Positions 1 to 7,637 of a stretch of DNA of 64,000 bases are shown one piece after another. Every line of letters begins with the position of its first letter. Position 1 is the first letter of the stretch. The position numbers and the translations under genes are program-made. The notes beneath the pieces were generated by a model. It was not told the DNA's origin and made no database searches. It worked only from the letters and a program-made list of their open reading frames with translations. The stretch covers positions 1 through 64,000 of the forward strand of contig JANSYI010000018.1 in the NCBI GenBank assembly GCA_024742475.1, in the 5' to 3' direction. The DNA is from a bacterium. Lineage in GTDB: Bacteria; Myxococcota_A; Polyangia; Nannocystales; Nannocystaceae.

Positions 1-2808
1 CCCATGCGCGTCGTGGGTGTACGCGTGGCTATGCACGCCGGCTGCGTCGCCCGGAGCCGAGTTCGCCTGCAGCCGGTTCCCGTTGGCCGCGTACTGGTAG
101 CGCCGCGTCCAGTTCCCCGACGCCGCCGTGTGCTGCATCGAGAGGATGTTCCCGACCACGTCGTACACGTACTGCTCCGTGTACCCCCGCATCGCCGTCC
201 CATCCTGCGGATGTAGGCTCGGCGCCGCGCCAAACTCCGTCGGCTGCGCCGCGTTCTGCCCCGCGTGCTCCCGACCCTCCGCGTTCACCAGCCGGTACAG
301 CGCATCGTACTCGTAGCGCTGCCGCGCCGAGACCACCGCCCCGCCGAAGTACACGTCCTCCTGCGCCCCATCGCCGATCTCGACGATGTTCCCGACCACG
401 TCATACGTGTACGCCAGGTCCTGAAACGTCCGCGTCGCATCCGTCGTCCGCAGCCGCGTCAGCCGCTGCGTCACCGTGTCGTACGCGTAGCTCGTCTGCG
501 TTCCGTTCCCGTACGCGATGAGCGTCCGTCGGCCCTTCGCGTCGTAGTCGATGTTCGACACGAAGTCCGTCGGGCTCGCCGACCCACGAACGTTCGCCGA
601 CACGCCGTCGAGCAGCGCTGCCTCGTTGTACGCCAGCCGCACCACGCTGCCATCCGGAGTCGTCTGCGTCACCGGCCGCCCCAGCGCATCGAACGTCGAC
701 TCCGTCCGAAACACCTCACTCTCCAGCATCCCCGCCGCCGCAGCCTCGAGGTCCGTCACGTCCTCCAGCTCCGCCAGCGACGACCAGTCCAACGTCTGCG
801 TGTACTCCACCGCAAGCTGACGCTCTGCCGCCAGCAGCCCGCCCTTGAAGTCGTATGCCACCGCCGTCTGCACGCCCGCGCCATCATAGACCCGGTACGT
901 CTGCCCGCGGTGGTACGTCGTCTCGGGGCTGTCCAACGACTCCCCGTACACCGTTCGGCTCACCAGTCGGGTCCCGTCCTCCGCGTCCCAAACGTATGCG
1001 TGCGTCGGCCGCCGCAGCGCGTCGAAGCGACCCCACGTCCGAAAGCCACGGCTGTTCCAGCCCCGCAGCGGCGTCCCGTCCACCGCCGCCAGCGCCCACC
1101 GCTGCCCCGAATCGACGCTCGTCGTACGAAGCGCCACCCCGCCCGGCGCATACGCGTTCTCCTGCGCCACGTTCCCCCGCGCGTCGACCACCCGCAACGC
1201 GTTGCCCTCGATGTCCAGAACGGCTCTCGTCTCCGGGAACGTCTCCACAACGTCGCCGCTGCTCGCATCGACGCTCCGGTTGTGCACGATGCTGAGGAAC
1301 GCGCGCCCCAGGTGGTCGAGGTGCACGACGCTGGGGGTGTTCGCGTACAGCTCGGAGAGCTGTGCAGCACGCCGCGCCTGGGCACCCATCGCCCCGCCGA
1401 TCCGCGCGGCATACCACGTGGACTCCAGCACCGTGTCGCCGGGGTCGTAGCTGCGCGACCACCACGGCGAGAACTCCACCCGGGCGAAGGTCCCGTCGGG
1501 CAGCTCCGTCCGCACCACGCGTCCCATCGGGTCGTAGTGCATCACCGGGCTCACGCCCGTCTCGACCAGCACGGCCTCCGTCTCATAGTCCGGCCGATCC
1601 GAGAAGAACGGCTCATACTGTTTCACCGCGAGCCCCTTGTTGTTGCGGATCGTTCGCCCGCTGCCCACCCAACGCTGCGGCGCCTGCACGTGCACCACCG
1701 CCCCGTCCGCGTCCAGGACGAGCGCACCGTCAGCATCACGCTGCGGGGCGAGTCCAGGCTCGGCCATCACCTTGCTCTGCGCGACGTGGCCCAGCCCGTC
1801 GACGTGCGTCCACTGCTCCAGCCACCGCGTGTTCGGGTCCCCGTGCACTTCACGACTGCGGGCCCGCACTGACGTCGGCCTGCCTTCGCGGACGAACGCC
1901 CAAAGGTCGACCGTGAACGTCCCCGTCGGATCATCGAGCGTATCGCCTTCCCCGTCGCGCCCGGCGATCGCGTGCGCCACGACCTGCCCCAGCGCATCGA
2001 ACCGCACCTCCGCGATGCTACCGTTCGGATCGGTGACCCGCCGCGGGCTCAACACCCGGTAGTCCACCTCCGCCGAGGCCGTGTTGCCCATCGCATCGAC
2101 CGACGACACCACGTGCTGCCGGGCGACGTCGTACGTCACGGTCGTCTCGTTCCCGAACGGGCCGACGAACCGCGTCGGAAGATAGAACTGCGCCGGATCA
2201 GGAATCGCGTGGCCACTGCGACTCCACCACAACGGCCCCTCTTGCACGTAGCCCCCCTCGGTCAGCACGTCGGCCAGCGTCTCGTCGCCCAACACGGCGC
2301 CGAACACCGACTGCGCGTGCGCGTCGCCAAACCGAGCGCTCTGCTGGCTGTGCAGCAGCGTCCGCGCCCCCACCGTGCCCCATGGCAGCGGTGCCGTCAG
2401 GTCGTCATTCCAATACAGCGCCCGCCGCTGGGTCAGCGCCCGTAGCCCTGGCTGGGTCGTGTCCGCCTCGAACGGGAGCGGGGGCGCACCGTCCAGCGCC
2501 GTCCGCAAGGCGTCCGCCGACAGCGGTGCATCCGGGTCCAGCCCGAGGCCTTGCAACACGAACGCCCGCTGTTCCGTCGGGATGCCCAGCCGCAGGTCGC
2601 CGTCCTCGTCCCGATGCATGACGTCGACCTCGGTCACGACAACCGCGCTCTGTCCTTGCTCGGGATGCGCGGGCGTTCGGCGTGGATAGCCCAACGCCGC
2701 GCTCCTCGTGACGACCCCGTACGCGTCGACCTCCAGCGTCAGCGACTGCTGCAGGCGCGGGTCTCCGGGCTCTCGCTCGACGTGCCACGTACGCGTCTGT
2801 GAAACCAC
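1..2808 (-). CDS. TcB/TcC (RHS-repeat) toxin fragment, 5'-truncated and running off left edge
   Basis: The reverse strand is open from 2832 to base 1 with no stop, and I translated several segments of it. The upstream part matches the C-terminal region of TcB components (TcdB middle/C domain): RTWHVEREPGDPR near 2770, a WW pair near 2225 and PFGNETTVTYD near 2130. It is followed by RHS/YD repeats of TcC type, such as HYDPMGRVVRTELPDGT near 1510, YRLVNAEGREHAGQ near 270 and YDVVGNILSM near 150. In Tc toxins, TcB and TcC form a hollow cocoon that holds a variable C-terminal toxin, which here would lie beyond base 1. The N-terminal SpvB and FG-GAP parts of TcB, roughly a thousand residues, are absent. 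An in-frame TGA sits at 2833-2835 and fhs begins only 150 bp upstream. The GTG at 2808 is the first possible start but has no good ribosome site. It is probably a decayed or recombined remnant. Confidence 0.8.
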   Translation of the reverse strand, partial: MVSQTRTWHVEREPGDPRLQQSLTLEVDAYGVVTRSAALGYPRRTPAHPEQGQSAVVVTEVDVMHRDEDGDLRLGIPTEQRAFVLQGLGLDPDAPLSADALRTALDGAPPLPFEADTTQPGLRALTQRRALYWNDDLTAPLPWGTVGARTLLHSQQSARFGDAHAQSVFGAVLGDETLADVLTEGGYVQEGPLWWSRSGHAIPDPAQFYLPTRFVGPFGNETTVTYDVARQHVVSSVDAMGNTASAEVDYRVLSPRRVTDPNGSIAEVRFDALGQVVAHAIAGRDGEGDTLDDPTGTFTVDLWAFVREGRPTSVRARSREVHGDPNTRWLEQWTHVDGLGHVAQSKVMAEPGLAPQRDADGALVLDADGAVVHVQAPQRWVGSGRTIRNNKGLAVKQYEPFFSDRPDYETEAVLVETGVSPVMHYDPMGRVVRTELPDGTFARVEFSPWWSRSYDPGDTVLESTWYAARIGGAMGAQARRAAQLSELYANTPSVVHLDHLGRAFLSIVHNRSVDASSGDVVETFPETRAVLDIEGNALRVVDARGNVAQENAYAPGGVALRTTSVDSGQRWALAAVDGTPLRGWNSRGFRTWGRFDALRRPTHAYVWDAEDGTRLVSRTVYGESLDSPETTYHRGQTYRVYDGAGVQTAVAYDFKGGLLAAERQLAVEYTQTLDWSSLAELEDVTDLEAAAAGMLESEVFRTESTFDALGRPVTQTTPDGSVVRLAYNEAALLDGVSANVRGSASPTDFVSNIDYDAKGRRTLIAYGNGTQTSYAYDTVTQRLTRLRTTDATRTFQDLAYTYDVVGNIVEIGDGAQEDVYFGGAVVSARQRYEYDALYRLVNAEGREHAGQNAAQPTEFGAAPSLHPQDGTAMRGYTEQYVYDVVGNILSMQHTAASGNWTRRYQYAANGNRLQANSAPGDAAGVHSHAYTHDAHG

Positions 2809-2984
2809 CGGACCTAGCTCGGAGCCGCCGACTCAGGGATGCTCGTAGTCAACGGCGCCAGCTCGAGGTCCGTTGACCAAAGCGGGCCGACTTTCAGACG
2901 GACGGCGAGCGTTCGAATGCTGATTTCAGAAGGCCGCGACGGCGTGGCCGGTCGACGACTGCCACCGGCCACGCACCCGACCGC

Positions 2985-4607
2985 CTACCGCAGCCCGGTG
3001 ATCACCCCATCGACCAGGTCGATCGCTTCGGCCTGCGGCTTCCTCGGGAGCCCGGGCATGCGCAGCACGTTCCCAGTGAGCGCGACGATGAAGCCGGCCC
3101 CGAGGTTCACCTCGAGGTCTCGCACCGAGATGGTGAACCCTTCGGGCCGGCCGCGCAGCTTCGGATCGTCGCTGAGCGAGCTCTGGGTCTTGGCCATGCA
3201 CACCGGCAGGTTGCCCCAGCCGTACTTCTCGATCTGCGCGAGGACTCTCTGCGCAGGGGCACCGAAGCTGACGCCGTCGGCACCGTAGATCCGCTTGGCG
3301 ATCGCCTCGACCTTCTCGGGGACCGACGCGTCGAGCGGGTAGACCTGCTCGAGCTTGGCCGAGGGCTTGGCCGCGGCCTCCACGAGCTTGTCGACGAGGT
3401 CGGCCGCGCCCTCGGGCCCCTTCATGAAGTGCTCACAGATCGCGACGGGCACGTCCTGCTCGGCGCACCAAGCCTTGATCACGTCGAGCTCGTCCTCGGT
3501 ATCGCTGGCATAGCGGTTCACCGCGACGACGACCGGCTTGCCGAAGCTACGCACGCTCTCGATGTGCCGCGCGAGGTTGACGATGCCCTCGCCGACCGCG
3601 CCCGGGTTGGGGGTGTCCAGATCCTTGACGGCCACGCCGCCGTGCATCTTCAGCGCCCGGGCCGTGCCCACGAGCACCACCGCCTTGGGGTCGAGGTCCG
3701 CGACGCGACACTTGATGTCCAGGAACTTCTCACCGCCCAGGTCGAACCCGAAGCCAGCCTCGGTGATGCACCAGTCGGCCAGCGACATGGCGGCCCGCGT
3801 GGCGATGATGCTGTTGCAGCCGTGCGCGATGTTGGCGAACGGGCCGCCGTGAACGATGGCGGGCGTGCCGTACTTGGTCTGCGCCAAGTTGGGCATCAAC
3901 GTGTCGCGCAGGACCGCCATCATCGCTCCCGTCGCGCCCAGCTGCGAGGCCGTCACCGGCTCTCGATTCGCCGTGTAGCCGACGAGGATGCGACCGATGC
4001 GCTGGCGAAGGTCATCGGCGTCCTCCGCCAAGCACAGAATCGCCATCAGCTCGGACGCCGCCGTGATGTCGAAGCCCGACTCCCGCGGGACGCCGAAGGT
4101 GGCCCCCCCGAGGCCGCTGACGATGTTGCGCAGCGCCCGATCGCTGACGTCGAGCACCCGCTTCCACTTGGTGCGGCGCCCATCGAGGCCAACGTCGGAG
4201 CCGAAGTGCAGATGGTTGTCGACCACCGCGGCGAGCAGGTTGTGCGCCGAGGTCAGCGCGTGAAAGTCACCCGTGAAGTGCAGGTTGATGTCGGCCGATG
4301 GAACGAGACACGACTCGCCCCCTCCCGTGCCGCCCCCCTTGATGCCGAAGCAAGGACCCAACGACGGCTCGCGAAGGGCGGCGCAGACCGACAGTCCGCG
4401 AGCAGCCATCGCATCGGACAGCCCGATCGACGTCGACGTCTTGCCCTCCCCCGCTGGCGTCGGCGTGATCGCCGAGACCAGCACCAGGGTCCCCGGATCG
4501 CGCTGCGGCAGCGCGTCCGTGCGAATCTTGGCCTTGTCGTGCCCGTACGGCACGAGGGCGGAGGGTTCGAGTCCGAGCTTGGCGGCGACGTCGTTGATCG
4601 GGAGCAC
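2985..4607 (-). CDS. fhs: formate-tetrahydrofolate ligase
   Basis: Formate-tetrahydrofolate ligase makes 10-formyl-THF from formate, THF and ATP, feeding cytosolic one-carbon metabolism. The protein of about 540 residues shows the ATP-binding loop TPTPAGEGKTS at residues 48-58, a glycine-rich signature GIKGGGTGGGES (slightly divergent from the usual one), and the second family signature RALKMHGGV. I chose the GTG at 4607 (VLPINDVAAKLGLEP). The frame stays open to 4730, but that extension overlaps mrpG and encodes Pro/Arg/Cys-rich residues unlike the family N-terminus. The gene follows mrpG by 37 bp on the same strand and may be cotranscribed with the antiporter operon, though no functional link is obvious. 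The family is usually about 555 residues, so it looks complete. Confidence 0.95.
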   Translation of the reverse strand: MLPINDVAAKLGLEPSALVPYGHDKAKIRTDALPQRDPGTLVLVSAITPTPAGEGKTSTSIGLSDAMAARGLSVCAALREPSLGPCFGIKGGGTGGGESCLVPSADINLHFTGDFHALTSAHNLLAAVVDNHLHFGSDVGLDGRRTKWKRVLDVSDRALRNIVSGLGGATFGVPRESGFDITAASELMAILCLAEDADDLRQRIGRILVGYTANREPVTASQLGATGAMMAVLRDTLMPNLAQTKYGTPAIVHGGPFANIAHGCNSIIATRAAMSLADWCITEAGFGFDLGGEKFLDIKCRVADLDPKAVVLVGTARALKMHGGVAVKDLDTPNPGAVGEGIVNLARHIESVRSFGKPVVVAVNRYASDTEDELDVIKAWCAEQDVPVAICEHFMKGPEGAADLVDKLVEAAAKPSAKLEQVYPLDASVPEKVEAIAKRIYGADGVSFGAPAQRVLAQIEKYGWGNLPVCMAKTQSSLSDDPKLRGRPEGFTISVRDLEVNLGAGFIVALTGNVLRMPGLPRKPQAEAIDLVDGVITGLR

Positions 4608-4644
4608 GGGCGCAGGGTAACGCCAACACGCTCCGCGTGGAGCA

Positions 4645-4968
4645 TCACTCGTCTTCGGGAGGCGGAAGCTTGGCGGCGCCGGCGGAGAGGCGCAGATGGA
4701 GCGCGGCCTTGGACAGCAGGTACGCGCCAATGGGCGCGGTCAGGAAGAAGAACACCGTGACCAGAAGCTCCTGCCCACTGAGCTTGCCCCGCGCGACGGA
4801 GTGGTCGACCGCCGACGCGAGAATCAGCGCGCCCACGCCCATGGTCGTCGCCTTGGTGGGCGCGTGAAGGCGTGCGTAGATGTCGGGCAGCTTGACCAAC
4901 CCCAGCGACCCGAGCAGGACGAACGCAGAGCCGAAGACGAGGAGCACGCTGATGATGATCTCGGCCAT
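4645..4968 (-). CDS. mrpG: Mrp Na+/H+ antiporter subunit G
   Basis: Small membrane subunit of the Mrp (Mnh/Pha) cation/proton antiporter. The roughly 107-residue protein has three hydrophobic segments. It contains the family hallmarks GSLGLVKLPDIYARLHAPTK after the first helix and a FFFLTAPIGAYLL helix near the C-terminus. Start chosen at ATG 4968 (MAEIIISVLLV), which lies 2 bp after the mrpF stop. A longer frame to 5016 would overlap mrpF and add a charged leader. It is the last antiporter gene of the operon. Its individual role is not well defined in the family, but all subunits are needed for the complex. Confidence 0.93.
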   Translation of the reverse strand: MAEIIISVLLVFGSAFVLLGSLGLVKLPDIYARLHAPTKATTMGVGALILASAVDHSVARGKLSGQELLVTVFFFLTAPIGAYLLSKAALHLRLSAGAAKLPPPEDE

Positions 4969-4970
4969 TG

Positions 4971-5240
4971 TCACTCCATCAAGTCTCCGCGTAGGACGTA
5001 CTTCGCCAGCGCGCACGTGCCCACGAAGCCCATCATCGCGATGATGAGGACGGCCTCGAAATAGAGGTCGGTCTCGAAGACGATGCCCAGCAGGAGCACG
5101 AGGCCGACCGTGTTGACGAAGACGGTGTCCAGAGCGAGCACACGGTCGGGCACCGACGGGCCCACGAGCAAGCGGTACAGCGAGAGCACCATCGCGGCGC
5201 CGAGCAGGACCGCGGCGATGGAGATGGCAACGTTCAGCAT
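4971..5240 (-). CDS. mrpF: Mrp Na+/H+ antiporter subunit F
   Basis: An 89-residue protein with three predicted membrane helices. It carries the conserved MrpF core LLVGPSVPDRVLALDTVFVN followed by a second helix and the DLYFEAVLIIAMMGFVGT segment. It is a membrane subunit of the Mrp antiporter, which exports Na+ (and in some cases K+ or Ca2+) in exchange for H+. Start ATG 5240 overlaps the end of mrpE by 7 bp, indicating translational coupling. The length is normal for the family. Confidence 0.93.
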   Translation of the reverse strand: MLNVAISIAAVLLGAAMVLSLYRLLVGPSVPDRVLALDTVFVNTVGLVLLLGIVFETDLYFEAVLIIAMMGFVGTCALAKYVLRGDLME

Positions 5241-5737
5241 CCGAGCGCCTCCTTCAGGGGCGCCTCGTAGCGCTGCTTGATCTCCACGACCATCGCTGCG
5301 GGGTCGTCGGCGTCGAGGGCGTGGACGTGAATGATCGACCGCTCGGGGTCGTAGTCGATGGTGACCGTGCCAGGCGTCAGCGTGATCATCGAGGCGAGCA
5401 GCGAGATCGCGAAGTCGTTGTCGAGGTCGAGTGGCACCTCGAGGAACGCTGGGCGGAGCTTGCCGTTGGGACCGAGCACCAGCCGGGCCACGTGAAAGTT
5501 GGCGATGACGATGTCATACGCAAACACCGCGAGCAGCCGCAGGGCCACGCCGGGGCGACGCAGGCTCGGCGCGTCGGGCCAGAAGTGCACCGTCAGGCGC
5601 GGCAGCGCGACGCCGAGGAACACCGCGAGGATCAGGTGACCAATGTAGAGGGTGTTGTTGGCCAGCAGCCAGGTGACCGCGACCATCAGCGACAAGATCG
5701 GGTGCGGCAGCAAGCCGGGGCGCTGGGGAGAGCTCAC
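5234..5737 (-). CDS. mrpE: Mrp Na+/H+ antiporter subunit E
   Basis: 167 residues beginning VSSPQRPGLLPHPILSLMVA at GTG 5737. This start overlaps the mrpD stop as GTGA and gives a normal MrpE length. The frame remains open far upstream, but there it only shadows mrpD. Two N-terminal hydrophobic helices are followed by a cytoplasmic domain with the family motif SMITLTPGTVTIDYDPE and a C-terminal HVHALDADDP segment. MrpE is needed for normal expression or activity of the Mrp complex. It is coupled to mrpD upstream and mrpF downstream. Confidence 0.93.
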   Translation of the reverse strand: MSSPQRPGLLPHPILSLMVAVTWLLANNTLYIGHLILAVFLGVALPRLTVHFWPDAPSLRRPGVALRLLAVFAYDIVIANFHVARLVLGPNGKLRPAFLEVPLDLDNDFAISLLASMITLTPGTVTIDYDPERSIIHVHALDADDPAAMVVEIKQRYEAPLKEALGC

Positions 5738-7302
5738 CGTGGGGCCCCCTGGGCGTCGGACCACGTCTTGGGCGTAGGCACGGCGTCGGTCATGACGCGC
5801 TGAACGTAGCCCTGCCGGTCGTAGATCTGCGCCGCGGTCGCCCGCGAGAACACGTCGAGCCGCTCGGCCACGAACGACAGGCCGATGCTCGCGGCGATGA
5901 GGCCCGCGGCCGGAGCCAGGGAGCGCACGCCCGGAGGCACCTGCGGCGTCGCCTCCCGCCGGCTGGAGATGTTCCAGAACAGTACGCTGCCAATGCGCGC
6001 GAGCTGCACGAGCAGCGCGAAGCTGGCGAGCAAGAGCACCGACCACACGACGGGCTGCCAGGCGTCTGGGACCGACGCGAGGATCAGCGCCTTGCCGATG
6101 AAGCCCGACGACGGCGGCAACCCGACCGTGGACATGGCGGCGACCAGATACAAGATCGCGAGGGTGCGGCCCTGAGGGATGCCTGGGCCAGCCGACAGTC
6201 GCCCCTCCACCTCGCCACGTCGCAAGATGATCGCGTCGGCGAGCAGGAAGAAGCCCCCGGTCAGCAAGGTGCTGTGCGCGATGTAGAATACCGCCGCGCT
6301 CAGGCTCTCCTCGGTGAAGAGGCCGACCGCGGTGACCTGCGTGCCGACGGAGGCGACCACCAGATAGGTGATCATCTTCTTGAGGTCGGTGGCCGCGAGA
6401 ACGCCCAAGGAGCCAGCGACCACCGTGACGAGGCCCAACGGCAGGACCCACGGCTCGGCCACGCCGACCGCCCACCCCTGGCCGGGCCCGAAGATGGGGA
6501 TGAACACGCGAATGATCGCGTAGACGCCCACCTTGGTCATGATCGCGAACATCGCCGAGACCGGACCCACCGGCGCGTCGTAGGTGGCGGGCAGCCACAG
6601 GTGCACCGGCACGATCGCCGCCTTGAGCCCGAAGACCAGGAGCAGCAGCAACGCCCCCGCGTGCAGCAGCGGCGCGTCGGCCTCGGGCGCCAGCGCAGCC
6701 TTGGCCGCGAGGTCTGCCATGTTGAGGGTGCCGAGCAGGCCGTAGATGACCCCGACGGCGATGAGGAACGCGCACGACCCGATGAGGTTGAGCACGATGT
6801 AGTGCATCGCCGCGCGCAGCCGCTTGCGGCCCTTGCCGAACAGCAGCAGCGCGTACGAGGCAATGAGCAGGATCTCGAAGAAGACGAACAGGTTGAACAG
6901 GTCGCCCGTCATGAAAGCGCCCACCAAGCCCATCGTCTGGAACTGCAGCAGCGGGTGGAAGTACGGCCCCTCCTTCTCGGCCCCATCCCTCGCCCCCCAC
7001 TCGACGAAGAGCATGAGGACAACGGTGAGCGTGACCATGAGCGCCGAGAGGCGATCGACGGTCAGCGTGATCGCGAACGGCGAGGGCCAGTTGCCCAGCC
7101 GCACCACCAACACCTCGCCCGCGTCCGTGGCCTGCAGCATCAACACGGCCATCGGAAGCAGCGTGAGGAAGGAGAAGCGCCCGAGCGCTCGCTGACGATT
7201 GCGCCCGGCCGCGACGTCTTCGGTGCGCGCGCCGATCCAAAGGCTCACCGCAGCGGTGAACATCGGCACGATCACGAGCAGCACGGGGAACAGTCCGGTC
7301 AT
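5734..7302 (-). CDS. mrpD: Mrp Na+/H+ antiporter subunit D (NuoN/L-like proton channel)
   Basis: A 522-residue polytopic membrane protein of the proton-conducting transporter family shared with complex I NuoL/M/N. About 14 hydrophobic helices can be seen. Family features include a Glu-bearing helix (VLMLFVEWGARD), the AIVPVHLWLPATYDAPVGPVS loop, and a Lys-containing TKVGVYAIIRVF helix. Start ATG 7302 overlaps the mrpC stop (ATGA). It probably forms one of the two proton/cation paths of the complex together with MrpA. Confidence 0.95.
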   Translation of the reverse strand: MTGLFPVLLVIVPMFTAAVSLWIGARTEDVAAGRNRQRALGRFSFLTLLPMAVLMLQATDAGEVLVVRLGNWPSPFAITLTVDRLSALMVTLTVVLMLFVEWGARDGAEKEGPYFHPLLQFQTMGLVGAFMTGDLFNLFVFFEILLIASYALLLFGKGRKRLRAAMHYIVLNLIGSCAFLIAVGVIYGLLGTLNMADLAAKAALAPEADAPLLHAGALLLLLVFGLKAAIVPVHLWLPATYDAPVGPVSAMFAIMTKVGVYAIIRVFIPIFGPGQGWAVGVAEPWVLPLGLVTVVAGSLGVLAATDLKKMITYLVVASVGTQVTAVGLFTEESLSAAVFYIAHSTLLTGGFFLLADAIILRRGEVEGRLSAGPGIPQGRTLAILYLVAAMSTVGLPPSSGFIGKALILASVPDAWQPVVWSVLLLASFALLVQLARIGSVLFWNISSRREATPQVPPGVRSLAPAAGLIAASIGLSFVAERLDVFSRATAAQIYDRQGYVQRVMTDAVPTPKTWSDAQGAPR

Positions 7303-7637
7303 GAGTGCTCCTCTCCTCCGGCGTCGACGTGATCGCTGCCCAACTCGCGGTTCGAGACCACCGCCAGCACCACGACGAACGCGGTCATCGCCAAGCCGAT
7401 CACGATCGCGGTGAGCACCAGCGCCTGCGGGATGGGGTCGGCGTAGCTGTCGACGCCCTCGACGTAGATCGGCGCGTTGCCGACGCTGAGGCGGCCGGAG
7501 GCGAAGAGGAACAGGTTGGTGGCGTACGAGAGCAGCGCCAGCCCCAGCACGATCGTGTACGTGCGCTTGCGCAGCAGGAGGTAGACGCCGCAGGCTGCCG
7601 TGAGCCCAACGCCCAGCGAGAAGACCAACGCCATCAT
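7299..7637 (-). CDS. mrpC: Mrp Na+/H+ antiporter subunit C (NuoK-like)
   Basis: About 112 residues starting MMALVFSLGVGLTAACGVYL; two tandem ATG codons (7637, 7634) overlap the mrpA stop as ATGA. It has three helices in NuoK/MnhC style, with VLGLALLSYATNLFLFASG in the second helix and DPIPQALVLTAIVIGLAMTAF in the third. It is the small membrane subunit next to MrpD in the complex. The C-terminal tail is acidic and rich in His. The long open frame upstream in this phase shadows mrpA and is not coding. Confidence 0.93.
   Translation of the reverse strand: MMALVFSLGVGLTAACGVYLLLRKRTYTIVLGLALLSYATNLFLFASGRLSVGNAPIYVEGVDSYADPIPQALVLTAIVIGLAMTAFVVVLAVVSNRELGSDHVDAGGEEHS

Noticed and set aside
265..1872. 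Long plus-strand frame (about 535 codons) rich in Arg/Pro/His
   Set aside because: It is antisense to the toxin gene, whose minus-strand translation shows clear RHS and TcB motifs; the plus frame has no motif and Arg/Pro-biased composition.
3429..4760. Plus-strand frame of about 443 codons opposite fhs
   Set aside because: Composition is a shadow of the fhs codons; fhs signatures on the minus strand are unambiguous.
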